From assembly GCA_963697355.1 (NCBI GenBank), contig CAVONV010000023.1, positions 1,530,764 to 1,594,763 of the forward strand: a stretch of DNA of 64,000 nt, written 5' to 3'. The stretch's first letter is position 1; each line of letters opens with the position of its first letter. Below, in pieces: positions 1-8,976 of this stretch. This DNA is from CAVONV01 sp963697355. Its GTDB lineage: Bacteria; Acidobacteriota; Vicinamibacteria; Marinacidobacterales; DATDRI01. Under the pieces are notes generated by a model. That model saw only the letters and a list, made by a program, of their open reading frames with translations. It did no database searches and was not told the DNA's origin. The position numbers were made by a program, and so were the translations under genes.

Positions 1-601
1 TCAGGCACAGATTGACGGACTCGCGGCTGAGCCCCACGAGACTTCCCAGCTCTTGCTGGCTCAACTTGAGCGTGAGGAGAATGCCGTCTCGGTCTTTGAC
101 GCCGTACTCGTCGGAGATTTCCAACAAGGTCTGGGCGAGACGTGCGTGAGCGCTCTTGAAAAGGAGGTTTTCGACCCGATTGCTGAGTCTCCGAATACGG
201 AGGCCGAGAAGCTTCGTAACTCGGAACGCCATATCCGGATAGAGCTTCATGAGTTCTAGAAAATCTCTACGGGTAAAGATACAGATGAGGGCATCCTCGT
301 GGATCTCTGCATAGTGATCTCGAGGTGAACGGTCGACGACGGCGAGCTCTCCGAACACGTCACCGGGGTGAAGGAAAGCCATCACGATTTCCTTTCCTTC
401 ATCCGTGAGCGTGGAGATTTTCACCACACCGCGCTTCAGGAGATAGATTTTGTCCGCAGGGTCACCGGGGAGATAGACCGAGGTCCTTCGCTTGAGCTCC
501 GTCATGACGCTGTTGTCGCTGGCCCATTTCTTGGCGGATTCGTCCATGTGACGAAAGAGATCCATCTGGTCGAGATACCAAAGCTTGCTCTTGGATGCCA
601 T
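1..601 (-). CDS. Crp/Fnr-family transcription regulator (C-terminus cut by window edge)
   Basis: About 200 residues are visible from an ATG at 601. An N-terminal cyclic-nucleotide-binding-type beta barrel contains the PGDVFGELAVVDRSPR phosphate-binding-like stretch near residues 80-95, followed by a long dimerisation helix and a C-terminal winged helix with the recognition segment LSQQELGSLVGLSRESV at the window edge. Only one cysteine is visible, so no FNR-type iron-sulfur cluster is expected; the ligand is unknown. It is the last gene of a regulator trio on the minus strand (Rrf2, sigma factor, this one). The final residues lie outside the window. Family assignment is firm, regulon unknown. 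Confidence 0.93.
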   Translation of the reverse strand, partial: MASKSKLWYLDQMDLFRHMDESAKKWASDNSVMTELKRRTSVYLPGDPADKIYLLKRGVVKISTLTDEGKEIVMAFLHPGDVFGELAVVDRSPRDHYAEIHEDALICIFTRRDFLELMKLYPDMAFRVTKLLGLRIRRLSNRVENLLFKSAHARLAQTLLEISDEYGVKDRDGILLTLKLSQQELGSLVGLSRESVNLCL

Positions 602-702
602 GAGGCCGTCTCCTACCCGTCGAGTAGCACGGTCCGTTTTGGGACGGAAGGCGAGTGTGCTCCAAACGACTCTAGTTCAAGCCATTTCGGTTGGCAAGCG
701 CT

Positions 703-2045
703 TCATGCCATCGCTCCTCTTCCGTTCCAACCGCTCACGAATCCTTCTAGGGCGACCTTTTCGATTTGACGGATGCGCTCGCGTGAAAGGCCCAAGGCGT
801 CTCCGATTTCTTCGAGCGAGCATTCCCTTGGGTAACCGATTCCGTAGCGCATGGCCAAGATGATGCGCTGCCGGTCGGGAAGGAGGTTGAGGACCTTCTG
901 AACGGAGCTCGTCTTTTCTCTTTCGATGGCCTTTTCGAGTGGCGAAGGGTTTTCCTCGTCGGCGATTAAATCTGCCTGGCTGATGTCTGCCGAGCCGATG
1001 GGGGCATCGATTGAAACCATCGAAGTCAAGGCCGGCAGAAGCTCCTCCACCTTCTGTCGAGGGGCCCGCATCGCCGTGGCAATCTCATCGACGGACGGTG
1101 TGCGATTGAGCTTGACTGACAACTCATTCTGCACCATTGCAGTCTCGCGCACCTCGGGGAGGCGATTGAGAGGAATGCGGATGGGGCGAGCTCTTTCCGC
1201 CAATGCACGTCCGATCCCTTGTCGAACCCAGTGCGTGGCGAACGTTGAGAATCGAGTACCGACGGCAGGATCGAACCGATCTATGGCACGGAGCAATCCC
1301 ATGCTTCCTTCCTGGATGAGATCGACGAGATCGAGTCCACGCCCTCGGTATGATTTCGCCACCCAGACCACGAGACGCAGATTGTGTTGTGTCAATTCCT
1401 CCCTGACCGATTGGATCTTCTCGAGCTCCTCTTTCAAGATGGGAACAACAGCACGTAGCTGTCTTTGAGTGAGTTTCGGAGGCGTCCAGATCCGAGCCAC
1501 CGCTTCGCGTGCTTTCCTTTCGCGGCGGCGGGTGGCAGCAGTGACAGCGAACGGTCGAATCGCTCGCCTCGAAACGATGCGTCTTGGACGAGTCGTAAGA
1601 GACGTTCGGCATAGTCCTCTGCGGCAATGAGCCTTCGACGGACTTCAGGCGAAACGCGGCGAGTGTTGTGGGCTCTCACCTCGGGGACGTTCAACTTCGT
1701 CGTTCGACTCGAACGTCGGGCCAGTTCGATAGCACGGACGATTCGCCGCCGAGCTCGCCACAGGTTCTTGGCCAGTTCCTGCTCACGCTTGGAGTTCAGC
1801 AGTGGAAAACGGCCGGCGATAGACAGGAAGAAGCCTACGTCACTAGAGCCAGAAGGTGAGGTGATCCCTCCCTTATCTCTTTGGACCTCGGTCTCGGCCG
1901 TTGCTCCTTCCTCGATCCGCCCGTGGGTTGAATCCTCACCTTGTACGCGCACTTCCTTCCACCGCAATGAGAGATCGAGATCATGTTCGATGTTGTTATC
2001 TTCCGGTTCCAGGAACCAGTTGTGGTAGCTAGAACTGTCTTTCAT
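703..2045 (-). CDS. sigma-70 family RNA polymerase sigma factor, apparent frameshift
   Basis: Two overlapping frames make one sigma factor. The first frame (2045 down to a stop at 1434) carries region 1.2 (GFFLSIAGRFPLLNSKREQE). The second (open down to 703) carries region 2 (NLRLVVWVAKSYRGRGLDLV and the RFSTFATHWVRQGI promoter-melting segment), region 3 and the region 4 helix-turn-helix (LEEIGDALGLSRERIRQIEK). The frame change falls between about 1440 and 1560, near a GCC-rich run. The ATG at 2045 overlaps the Rrf2 stop as ATGA, which supports this start and translational coupling. It is an RpoD/RpoS-like group 2 factor by architecture, without region 1.1. The break may be a consensus error, since flanking domains are intact; a true pseudogene is the alternative. 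Confidence 0.85.
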
Positions 2046-2497
2046 GTTCGTAGAGTCTCGATGCTCGAGGCCACTCTCCGCTCGGGCTCGAGTAACGTCG
2101 AGAGCGGTACGCGATCGAGAAGCCGTTCGACTTGATGGCTTACATGGCTCCAGACGGCTCGAAGGCCGCAATCAACCCTATGAACGCAGCACTCGGCGCT
2201 GCCGGTGAACCTCCTGCAAAACACCGTCGTTTTCGGAAATCCTTCGAGAGCGCGGATTACATCTCCCACCGTGACCCGGTCGGGCGAGCGCGTCATGCGA
2301 TAGCCACCTCGGGTGCCGCGGGTAGACTTCGCGAGCCGGGCTCGGCTGAGTGTTATCAGCAGCTTTTCGGCGTATGCCACGGACAGACCCTCACGATCGG
2401 CAACTTGGCGGACGGTCACGGGATCCGCGCTCTTCGCGTTTCGTGCGAGCTGCAAGAGGCAACGGAGGCCATACTCCTCTTGGGCCGAGATCTTCAT
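2042..2497 (-). CDS. Rrf2-family transcription regulator with likely Fe-S cysteines
   Basis: This 151-residue protein has the Rrf2 winged helix (MKISAQEEYGLRCLLQLAR at the start, then a helix-turn-helix and the RGTRGGYRM wing). Cysteines arranged C-x8-C(C)-x5-C at about residues 98-114 resemble the cluster ligands of IscR/NsrR-type members, so it may bind a 2Fe-2S or 4Fe-4S cluster and sense nitric oxide, oxygen or cluster status. An in-frame ATG at 2527 exists, but the ATG at 2497 is preceded by AAAGGAG at ideal spacing and matches the family N-terminus. It overlaps the downstream sigma-factor start by four bases. Family certain; signal inferred. Confidence 0.92.
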   Translation of the reverse strand: MKISAQEEYGLRCLLQLARNAKSADPVTVRQVADREGLSVAYAEKLLITLSRARLAKSTRGTRGGYRMTRSPDRVTVGDVIRALEGFPKTTVFCRRFTGSAECCVHRVDCGLRAVWSHVSHQVERLLDRVPLSTLLEPERRVASSIETLRT

Positions 2498-2531
2498 TGC
2501 ATGCTCCTTTGACTCCATTTCTTTCAATATA

Positions 2532-2545
2532 TGACTTTTTTGTCA
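2532..2545. promoter_or_regulatory. small palindrome upstream of the Rrf2 gene
   Basis: TGAC-N6-GTCA lies about 35-48 bases upstream of the Rrf2 start in an AT-rich stretch that should hold its promoter. Autoregulation through such a site would be usual for the family, but no matching consensus is certain. Confidence 0.3.
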
Positions 2546-2604
2546 ACTATTTTAATACATTGATAAATTGTGTCTTATATCGAATGATCACGCCAATTGA
2601 GGGT

Positions 2605-2630
2605 GCTGCCGGAGCTGAGGCTCCGGCAGC
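2605..2630 (-). terminator. strong hairpin after the pilus operon
   Basis: A perfect 11-bp stem (GCTGCCGGAGC / GCTCCGGCAGC) with a 4-base loop begins about 10 bases beyond the PilY1 stop codon. There is no clear T-run on the minus strand, so it is a stem-type terminator or RNA-stabilising structure rather than a textbook intrinsic terminator. Confidence 0.6.
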
Positions 2631-2640
2631 GTTGCTACCT

Positions 2641-5600
2641 CTAGAACGGAGAGATTCGGAAGCCTCTTACCAGAACTTGGACGGTTCCTGGTGGAACCCC
2701 ACCTTCCGGCGGTTCGAACTCGCCCGTGCCCAGTACCATCGTCTCCCCTTGAGTTTCGAGGCCGCCACTTCTGCTCACGTAAAGATGCTCGTCTCTGAAG
2801 AAAAGCCCGGTGACCTTGCCCTCGCCGAGCGCGAGTGGATTGTCGATGCCGGCCGTGTCGATATCGAGGTCGAACACACCCAGGCCCGACGTTGCCCCGA
2901 CCGCGTAGAGGTTGCTGAAAAACTGGAAGATACACTCTTCGAGGTTGAGTGTCGTCCAGGTCGTAGCAAAAAAGACGAAGTTGCCACCCACCACCGGATC
3001 CGCGATGACGCGCTCGCCCTCCGCGATCTCGAACATCCAACCGGGAGGATCGGTACTGCCGGCTGTGTTCGCGCCCTCTTGGTCATTGTCTACAATGGCC
3101 GCGACTTGAAACCGAGTGGTTGCCGGATCGACTCGCCCATCTCCACCGGATCCAACGTAGACCAGTACGGTTTGTTGACCCGTGAGCTTCTTGATAGCAG
3201 CGGCCGTTGTGACGGGTTGGTTCAATCCCATCTCGTAGAAGACCTCGAAGGTCCACTGATTTGGATCGGCGTGGTAGCAGTCGAGTTTGTACACCCTACC
3301 TTGAAGATCGGAAATGTAGATGCGACTGGTGTAGTCTCTTTGGTCCAGTAGGGCCGGATCCTCCAGGCTCGGGTTGTATCGCCTCGGAGCCGCGACGAGA
3401 CCGTTCCAGGGAATGGGTGCATTGGTATCATTGTGAGCTTGGAATCGTGTCAAGACCGATCCGTCTTCCATTCGAAGGACGTAGAGCCACTGGCCTTCGT
3501 TTGTCGACGGATCCTCGCAGCCGTATCCGCCTCCAACGAAAAGGACCCATTGGTCTCCCGTAGCGGATAAGACGTTACCCATGACGGGGAGCGACCAGGT
3601 TTCGCCGAGTCCATCGTAGAGGTCACTGATTCCCTGCCGATTCCCCACATTGAATATCAGTCCGGGGAGATTGCTGGCGTGGATTACCGGGTCCAGGCGG
3701 TAAGAAGGACTGTTGGGAATCCAATCACCCACATCACTGACGTCGAGAGAAGTGATGAATTTGCCGCCCTTGCCGCGACCGAAGGCGAGAGCCGTGTGCC
3801 AAGCGCCGTCGGATTGTAGGAACACATCTTCAACGGTTGCCGAGCCGGCGATGAAGTACCTGTGGTTGTTGACACCGTTGTTCTCAGCCACGAGAAGAGC
3901 CACGAGATCTCGGAGCGTGTTGCGACTGTCTGGAATCTCCCCGGCCTCCCAATCCCCAAGGATATCCGCGGGAATGTAGGCATAGAGCTCTTCACCGTCA
4001 TAGCCTCTGAACGCGTGCATGACACCGCCATTGGTGCCGAGGTACACGACCGTTTGCCGATTCAGACGATCCCAATAGAAGCCGTCGGGAAAAGTGAGCC
4101 CGTACTCTGAGGCGTTGTGTTGCGGAGGATCGAGGTCCGGCGAGCGAGGTGGGTTCTGGACGACAGCAGCCCCTACGCGGGTTGGGTCAAGAAGCTTCCA
4201 GGTTGGATTGCCTTCTGCGTCCAATGTTGAGAAGTTGAGTGCCGTCGGGTCGGCCGGGTTATAGAAACCATAAACTGGATCGGTGACGAGCCTATACCCC
4301 CGTATGACATGAATGACGATCCGAGCGGCATCGGCCTTGCTCGCTGCTCCGTTGCCGGTGGGATCGAACTCGCTCAAATAATGCTGATCGACGCCCAGAA
4401 GATCGGCCAAGTCCTCGTCGAGGCCGTCATCTCCCGTTACCTCGAACAGTCCAAGCGTACCATCGCGCTGGTGGAACAGAATGGTTCGATCGTCCGGGTC
4501 GCGTTGTTGGAGGATCTCGCCGGCATCCCACAGCAGACTGCCGCCCTGTTCGATGAGTACATCTTCGTCAGCGGTATCGATGGTTCGAAGCTCGTCCTGG
4601 GTGCCGTAGTCGGAGACGGTGTAGGCGTTCACCGCTTTCAGGCGGCCCTTGAACCCTGGAGTGGTGACGGAGGTCGAGAAAACAACGTTGTTGTCAAGAT
4701 CGCCTCGAAGGGAACGTGCCAAACGAGCGTCCTGTAGGTCGATTCCATCCCATAGTACATCGTCCGTCGTCACCGGACTGCCGTTGAGCTCGAGTCCGGG
4801 AATATCCGGAATTCGCTCCCACACCGATCCCACGACGGTCGTGCCGAGGATGAACTCGTTCTCGACGACACCGATCCTGGCAAAAACTTCTCTGAGCCTA
4901 TTTCTGAGCCCTTGCGGGTCGTTGGCGAACAGGGCTGATAGAGCCTCGGTGTTACCGTAAGCTGCCCCCGATGCCTCCCACGCGAGGTGATTGGCGCGAG
5001 CAGGTGAATTGCCTCCCAAACCCATACCGATCACGAACACATTTCCTTGCGTGCCGGTAACGGGCCCCAGTGGGGGGTCATCGGGGTTCAATCCATTCAA
5101 CCTCGCGAACGCCCGGCGGGCTTTGAGACCAGCGTTGTATGCTTGTGCATCGGCTCCAGTGGTAACGGGTAGCGTTGGAGCGCTGTTGGGGTTGTTTCCG
5201 CTGCGTAGCAACGGATCGGTTGCGCCGTCCCACACGAGGGAATTGCATTCGCAGGTGTCGTCACCGTCGGTCACGATGATGATGAAATTCCTCTGGTTGT
5301 CGTAGAGGTTGTCTACGTAGCCGCCTTCAACGATTCTCTGGCTCAGTTGCTCGAGTGACCTCCCGTTGGGCGTGAAGCCGCCATCATTGGTGGCGTTCAA
5401 GGCTGCGATGATGGCGCTTCGGTTGTCCTCGCCTGCGCAACCAGGGGGCCAGTGATACGAATTTGCATCGAGGCCGGCGCAGTTCACCCCCTCAGCCCAG
5501 AACTGTTCGGCGCACAGGTCGCCCTGCTGATTGTTGGCAAAATGAGTGAATCCCCAGTTGACCAAGGGGGCGCCGCCAGCGCTGGCATCGATGAGGTCGA

Positions 5601-5865
5601 CCGTCATGAGCTGCGTCAGGACGTCCTTTGCCACTTGGAGTTTGGACTGACCTCCTCCAAAATCCTCTCCCATCGAGCCTGATGTATCCAGAAGGATCCA
5701 AACGTTGTGTCGTACGCCTGAGTTGACCACATCCAAAGGGTCGATGCCCCTCAGCACGGTGCAAGGGCCTTGAGTTTGACCGCTCTGCGACCACGTCAGA
5801 GCAAAGATGACGCCTATGGAATATAGAACGGCCTTCTTTATGAGATTTCTCTTTTTATCCCACAT
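2641..5865 (-). CDS. PilY1-like type IV pilus tip adhesin / biogenesis factor
   Basis: The 1074-residue protein starts with a membrane-spanning signal (about residues 8-30), then a von Willebrand A domain with a MIDAS start DTSGSMGE near residue 58 and later conserved aspartates. The C-terminal half is a PilY1-type beta-propeller, with repeats such as VYLGTNGGVMHAF and IYISDLQGRVYKL and acidic calcium-binding-like loops. PilY1 proteins act at the pilus tip in adhesion, pilus assembly and mechanosensing. GAGGAT precedes the ATG. It is the last gene of the cluster fimT-like, pilV-like, pilX-like, pilY1, the usual neighbourhood. Length fits the family. Confidence 0.93.
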   Translation of the reverse strand: MWDKKRNLIKKAVLYSIGVIFALTWSQSGQTQGPCTVLRGIDPLDVVNSGVRHNVWILLDTSGSMGEDFGGGQSKLQVAKDVLTQLMTVDLIDASAGGAPLVNWGFTHFANNQQGDLCAEQFWAEGVNCAGLDANSYHWPPGCAGEDNRSAIIAALNATNDGGFTPNGRSLEQLSQRIVEGGYVDNLYDNQRNFIIIVTDGDDTCECNSLVWDGATDPLLRSGNNPNSAPTLPVTTGADAQAYNAGLKARRAFARLNGLNPDDPPLGPVTGTQGNVFVIGMGLGGNSPARANHLAWEASGAAYGNTEALSALFANDPQGLRNRLREVFARIGVVENEFILGTTVVGSVWERIPDIPGLELNGSPVTTDDVLWDGIDLQDARLARSLRGDLDNNVVFSTSVTTPGFKGRLKAVNAYTVSDYGTQDELRTIDTADEDVLIEQGGSLLWDAGEILQQRDPDDRTILFHQRDGTLGLFEVTGDDGLDEDLADLLGVDQHYLSEFDPTGNGAASKADAARIVIHVIRGYRLVTDPVYGFYNPADPTALNFSTLDAEGNPTWKLLDPTRVGAAVVQNPPRSPDLDPPQHNASEYGLTFPDGFYWDRLNRQTVVYLGTNGGVMHAFRGYDGEELYAYIPADILGDWEAGEIPDSRNTLRDLVALLVAENNGVNNHRYFIAGSATVEDVFLQSDGAWHTALAFGRGKGGKFITSLDVSDVGDWIPNSPSYRLDPVIHASNLPGLIFNVGNRQGISDLYDGLGETWSLPVMGNVLSATGDQWVLFVGGGYGCEDPSTNEGQWLYVLRMEDGSVLTRFQAHNDTNAPIPWNGLVAAPRRYNPSLEDPALLDQRDYTSRIYISDLQGRVYKLDCYHADPNQWTFEVFYEMGLNQPVTTAAAIKKLTGQQTVLVYVGSGGDGRVDPATTRFQVAAIVDNDQEGANTAGSTDPPGWMFEIAEGERVIADPVVGGNFVFFATTWTTLNLEECIFQFFSNLYAVGATSGLGVFDLDIDTAGIDNPLALGEGKVTGLFFRDEHLYVSRSGGLETQGETMVLGTGEFEPPEGGVPPGTVQVLVRGFRISPF

Positions 5866-5894
5866 GGTTCTATCCTCGAGAATCTGTCGTCCGC

Positions 5895-6668
5895 CTATTG
5901 GATGCGATCGACGGTACGCCAGCCTCCTTCGACTGTCGCGTTGGGGTCAGACGACCTGGTCACATCCGTATATCGGCTACCTGCCACGCCGGAGGTGCTG
6001 GCAAGACTGACTGTCATCTCCAGTCGTCGCACGGAGCCCGGACGTCCCGTTCCCGCGGCAAATTCGTAGTTGGGTGCCGTGCCTTCCGCGGTCAATATTG
6101 CTGTGCCGTGCGTTTCAACGTCCTGGTTACCCACAATGGGTCTCCGGACCCACAATGTGACCGCGCCGGTGATGTCACCGACGGTGTCGTTGTCGATGTC
6201 GCCTCTCGTGTCGCCGGCAGTCGGCTGGCGGAAATCATATTGAATAGGCTGGTTGTTCAAATCACGTAGTACTCGGCCGATGAAGATCGTGTTGGTGCCC
6301 CGCGTTATGGAGTATTGGTAATCGCGGCATCCCGCCACGCTCGGGTCCGCACAACCCGACGCATCCATCGGGGCAGCGTTCATATCCTCACCCCCCGGCT
6401 GTCCCGGTCCTCGTGGGAGCGGTAGTGCCTGACGAAGGTCTCCGTCTCTTAGAGAGTAAGCCGCAAGGACATTCTTGCCATATTCCAGTGCCGCATCGGC
6501 GTTGAAGAACGCCATCTCTCCCCAGCGGTAATTCACGCTGATGTCGGTCTCGGTGGTGGTCGTCAGCATTAGAGCCATGCCCAATACCGACAAAACGAAC
6601 AGTACCAAAATGGAGATTACGAAAGCCGAGCCAGACTCCTCAGGCCCGATGGTCTTATTAAGCTTCAT
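5895..6668 (-). CDS. PilX-like minor pilin / pilus assembly protein
   Basis: About 257 residues from the ATG at 6668, which has AAGGAG upstream (an upstream ATG at 6740 would overlap the preceding gene). The N-terminus has the PilX_N layout: EESGSAFVIS followed by a hydrophobic helix (VLFVLSVLGMALML) and a segment with TDISVNYRWGEMAFFNADAALEYG, the typical helix leading to the globular domain. PilX works with PilY1 and other minor pilins in priming pilus assembly. It sits 29 bases before PilY1. Subfamily naming is by position and the N-terminal domain; the C-terminal half is not diagnostic. Confidence 0.82.
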   Translation of the reverse strand: MKLNKTIGPEESGSAFVISILVLFVLSVLGMALMLTTTTETDISVNYRWGEMAFFNADAALEYGKNVLAAYSLRDGDLRQALPLPRGPGQPGGEDMNAAPMDASGCADPSVAGCRDYQYSITRGTNTIFIGRVLRDLNNQPIQYDFRQPTAGDTRGDIDNDTVGDITGAVTLWVRRPIVGNQDVETHGTAILTAEGTAPNYEFAAGTGRPGSVRRLEMTVSLASTSGVAGSRYTDVTRSSDPNATVEGGWRTVDRIQ

Positions 6669-6732
6669 GGGAGTCTTCTCCTTCCCGTGAAGATGTTGGG
6701 GTTGCATTAATCGTCGTATCAAACAATGTCGC

Positions 6733-7260
6733 CTATCCAATATTAGCGGTGCGAAAGGTCGTCAGTGTCGCATCGCCCACTACCCGATACATTTGCGCCA
6801 TGCCCTGGCAGCGCACCGTGATCCGGAGCATCGCCAGCGGCAAGGTGCCGTTGCCTCCCGGAGCAACCACCTGTTGCACCTGCCAACGCACCACAAAGAC
6901 CGCCTCGGAGCTGACGTTGGGAATCAGGGGCTGGCCGTCCTCGTCGTAGTACTGGAAGAAGTCCTGGGGGCCCACGGTCACATCCGAATTGAGGTTGCCT
7001 CCCACCTGCAACATCGGGTTGATCGAGCCCGTCGTGATGCTGGCAGGGTTGGTATAGAACGGCGCCGCCTTGAGCAGCTCCAATTGCTCCTTGGCCAATG
7101 CCGCCGATGCCGTCATCCGGCCCGACAGCGCATTGGCATTGGTCGCAATCACCATCGTCTGGGCCAAGGTCAATAGACCCACCGTCAATATCAAGATGGC
7201 GATCAACACCTCGATGAGAGAAAAACCTCGTTCCTCACCATTGTTTCTTTCGGCTCTCAT
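6733..7260 (-). CDS. type IV pilus modification protein PilV-like minor pseudopilin
   Basis: 175 residues from ATG 7260, which has GAGGAAGC just upstream. The class III prepilin signal is clear: a short charged leader ending RG, cleavage before FSLIEVLIAILILTVGLLTLAQ, with the conserved glutamate at position +5. The rest resembles PilV in length and in the C-terminal pattern ending in a TTFRTANIG tail. It would be processed by prepilin peptidase and join the minor-pilin priming complex. It is placed between the FimT-like and PilX-like genes. A separate PilW gene, usually present, is not seen in this cluster. Confidence 0.85.
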   Translation of the reverse strand: MRAERNNGEERGFSLIEVLIAILILTVGLLTLAQTMVIATNANALSGRMTASAALAKEQLELLKAAPFYTNPASITTGSINPMLQVGGNLNSDVTVGPQDFFQYYDEDGQPLIPNVSSEAVFVVRWQVQQVVAPGGNGTLPLAMLRITVRCQGMAQMYRVVGDATLTTFRTANIG

Positions 7261-7277
7261 AGCTTCCTCTCCTCGTC

Positions 7278-7919
7278 TCAAGGATTGTCGATCACCACGC
7301 GACCGTTCCGGCTGATCCTGATGGTTCGCGTCAGGCCGTACTCTGGGTGACGGACCTCGACTTCCCAGTTCAGCCCGACCTCTTGCACCACCCGCGCCCC
7401 GACATTGTTCGCACGGACCGCTTCCACAGAGCCATCGACACGACATAGTAATGAGCCGTACTGTTTGCCCCCAACGAACTCCATACCTTGAGGCAGACTC
7501 ACCACCACGCCGTGCGGTGACGGAAGTCCCCCGCCGGGCGATGCCACATTGTCTGGAGGGTTCGGTGCTAAGCCGTAGTCGCGGTTCGCAGGATCGAAGA
7601 CGCCCGGATTCGCCGGGTATATCCCACCGTCCCATCCCCCATTGACCGGATCCTCATCCAGCGTCGTGAACTGGTAACGACCCGCCGAGGGATAGTCGAA
7701 GTTCAACAGCAATCCGCGACGAGAGTTCCGCCTGACCGCTTGCGCACGGCTCATTTGCATCTGAGACGCCACGTTTTGAGCCGCTCCTATCACCTCGTAG
7801 TTCCTGATATAGCTGATACCCATGGGGATCGTGATCGTCGAGACCACGGCGATGATCGCCATCACTACGACGAGCTCCACTATTGAAAAACCCGAGACTG
7901 TCGAGGGTTGGGTTTTCAC
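7278..7919 (-). CDS. GspH/FimT-family pseudopilin
   Basis: I choose the GTG at 7919, preceded by GAGGAGG five bases upstream, over a distant in-frame ATG. It gives 213 residues with a ten-residue leader and class III cleavage in SG|FSIVELVVVMAIIAVVST, including the +5 glutamate. The body has the GspH/FimT features: SQMQMSRAQAVRRNSRRG helix and the C-terminal RTIRISRNGRVVI strand. It is the first gene of the minor pilin operon and is 17 bases from pilV. Role: minor pseudopilin in the tip-associated assembly complex. Confidence 0.88.
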   Translation of the reverse strand: MKTQPSTVSGFSIVELVVVMAIIAVVSTITIPMGISYIRNYEVIGAAQNVASQMQMSRAQAVRRNSRRGLLLNFDYPSAGRYQFTTLDEDPVNGGWDGGIYPANPGVFDPANRDYGLAPNPPDNVASPGGGLPSPHGVVVSLPQGMEFVGGKQYGSLLCRVDGSVEAVRANNVGARVVQEVGLNWEVEVRHPEYGLTRTIRISRNGRVVIDNP

Positions 7920-8346
7920 GAATGCCTCCTCGTCAACGCACCGCGGTTGGGATGGATAGAAAGAAAAGACTGACTCGATACTTCTGATGGGCATGATGGA
8001 GTCCTTAGGTTGTGCATCCGGATCATCAAAGATGACCTGAACAACTTTTGAACCTGCTGCCCGTTCGAATTCGCCTTTTTCAGGTAGTCCGTGCGCGCTG
8101 TTATCATAGTTCGAGCAACGGTTTGGAAGCAAGAGGTAATCGGATTTTCTGTGATCAAGATCACGATTCATGCGGTTGGATTCGACATGATGGGGGAGGT
8201 TTTTGGGCAAAATTCTATAGTTTCTTCGTGTCACAGGGAATCGTTGGTTTTTCACCACAGTTGGAGCGGGCGATCCACGGAAAGACAAGGCCCATCCTCA
8301 AGGAAGAGTCCCGTTGTCATCTCTTCTATGTTAACTTGAGGTATCT
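7920..8346. other. divergent intergenic region with promoter(s)
   Basis: Roughly 430 bases separate the pilus operon and the HD hydrolase gene. No coding feature is convincing. It holds the Crp-like site listed separately and should contain both divergent promoters; I could not place -35/-10 elements with confidence. Confidence 0.5.
8150..8165. promoter_or_regulatory. candidate Crp/Fnr-type operator
   Basis: TGTGA-N6-TCACG matches the Crp consensus TGTGA-N6-TCACA except for the last base. It lies about 230 bases upstream of the FimT-like start and 180 bases before the HD gene. A Crp/Fnr regulator gene is at the left window edge, but no link is shown. Confidence 0.45.
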
Positions 8347-8934
8347 ATGTCGAGTACCAAGCTATCGTCTCGTTTCGAAGAAGCTTTCGGCTATGCATTG
8401 CATCTTCATGTCGGCCAAAGACGCAAAGGCACCAACGTTCCCTACGTTTCCCATCTGTTGAGTGTGGCAGCTCTGGTCATGGAGGATGGAGGCGGTGAGG
8501 ATGAAGCCATTGCCGCATTGCTTCATGATGCCGTTGAAGATCAAGGAGGGCGAGAGACCCGAATGGAAATCTCGCAAAGGTTCGGTGAGTCTGTGGCACG
8601 CATCGTCGATGGATGCACGGACACCGATGAGACCCCTAAGCCGCCGTGGAGAGAGCGAAAAGAACAATACGTTGCTCACATTGAGAATGCTGCACCGGAA
8701 GTCCGACGCGTTTCTATGGCAGACAAGCTTCATAATTCACGAACGATCCTGGCGGACCTCGAGCGCCGTGGTGACGAGGTCTGGAAGCGATTCAAGGGAG
8801 GCAAAGAGGGTACTCTTTGGTACTACAGGACCTTGGTCGAATCTTATCGAAAAGGCGGAAACGGTTATTTGTTTAGAGAACTGGAACGAGTCGTTGAACA
8901 AATGGAAAAGATCGTTGCAGAAAGTAGAAAGTAG
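8347..8934 (+). CDS. HD-domain protein, small RelA/SpoT-type (p)ppGpp hydrolase-like
   Basis: The 195-residue protein is a stand-alone HD hydrolase resembling the SpoT hydrolase domain / Mesh1: the first histidine in VPYVSHLLSVA, the HDAVED metal motif near residue 60, and the later MADKLHNSR segment. No synthetase or TGS domain follows. The expected reaction is removal of the 3' pyrophosphate from (p)ppGpp with Mn2+, in the cytoplasm. GAGGT precedes the ATG. The last residues (ESRK and stop) are encoded by a 7-bp tandem repeat. Enzyme family likely, true substrate unproven. Confidence 0.85.
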   Translation: MSSTKLSSRFEEAFGYALHLHVGQRRKGTNVPYVSHLLSVAALVMEDGGGEDEAIAALLHDAVEDQGGRETRMEISQRFGESVARIVDGCTDTDETPKPPWRERKEQYVAHIENAAPEVRRVSMADKLHNSRTILADLERRGDEVWKRFKGGKEGTLWYYRTLVESYRKGGNGYLFRELERVVEQMEKIVAESRK

Positions 8935-8943
8935 AAAGTAGAA
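8919..8943. repeat. AGAAAGT tandem repeat, 7-bp period
   Basis: Three and a half copies of AGAAAGT overlap the 3' end of the HD gene. Because 7 is not a multiple of 3, the unit gives TAG stops in all three forward frames. A purine/pyrimidine-biased tail continues to about 8975. Confidence 0.85.
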
Positions 8944-8976
8944 CCTCCTTTATACTTCCTCCTTCCTCCTACCCTG

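Noticed and set aside
2350..3351. Plus-strand open frame opposite PilY1 and Rrf2
   Set aside because: No recognisable domain and it spans a strong hairpin.
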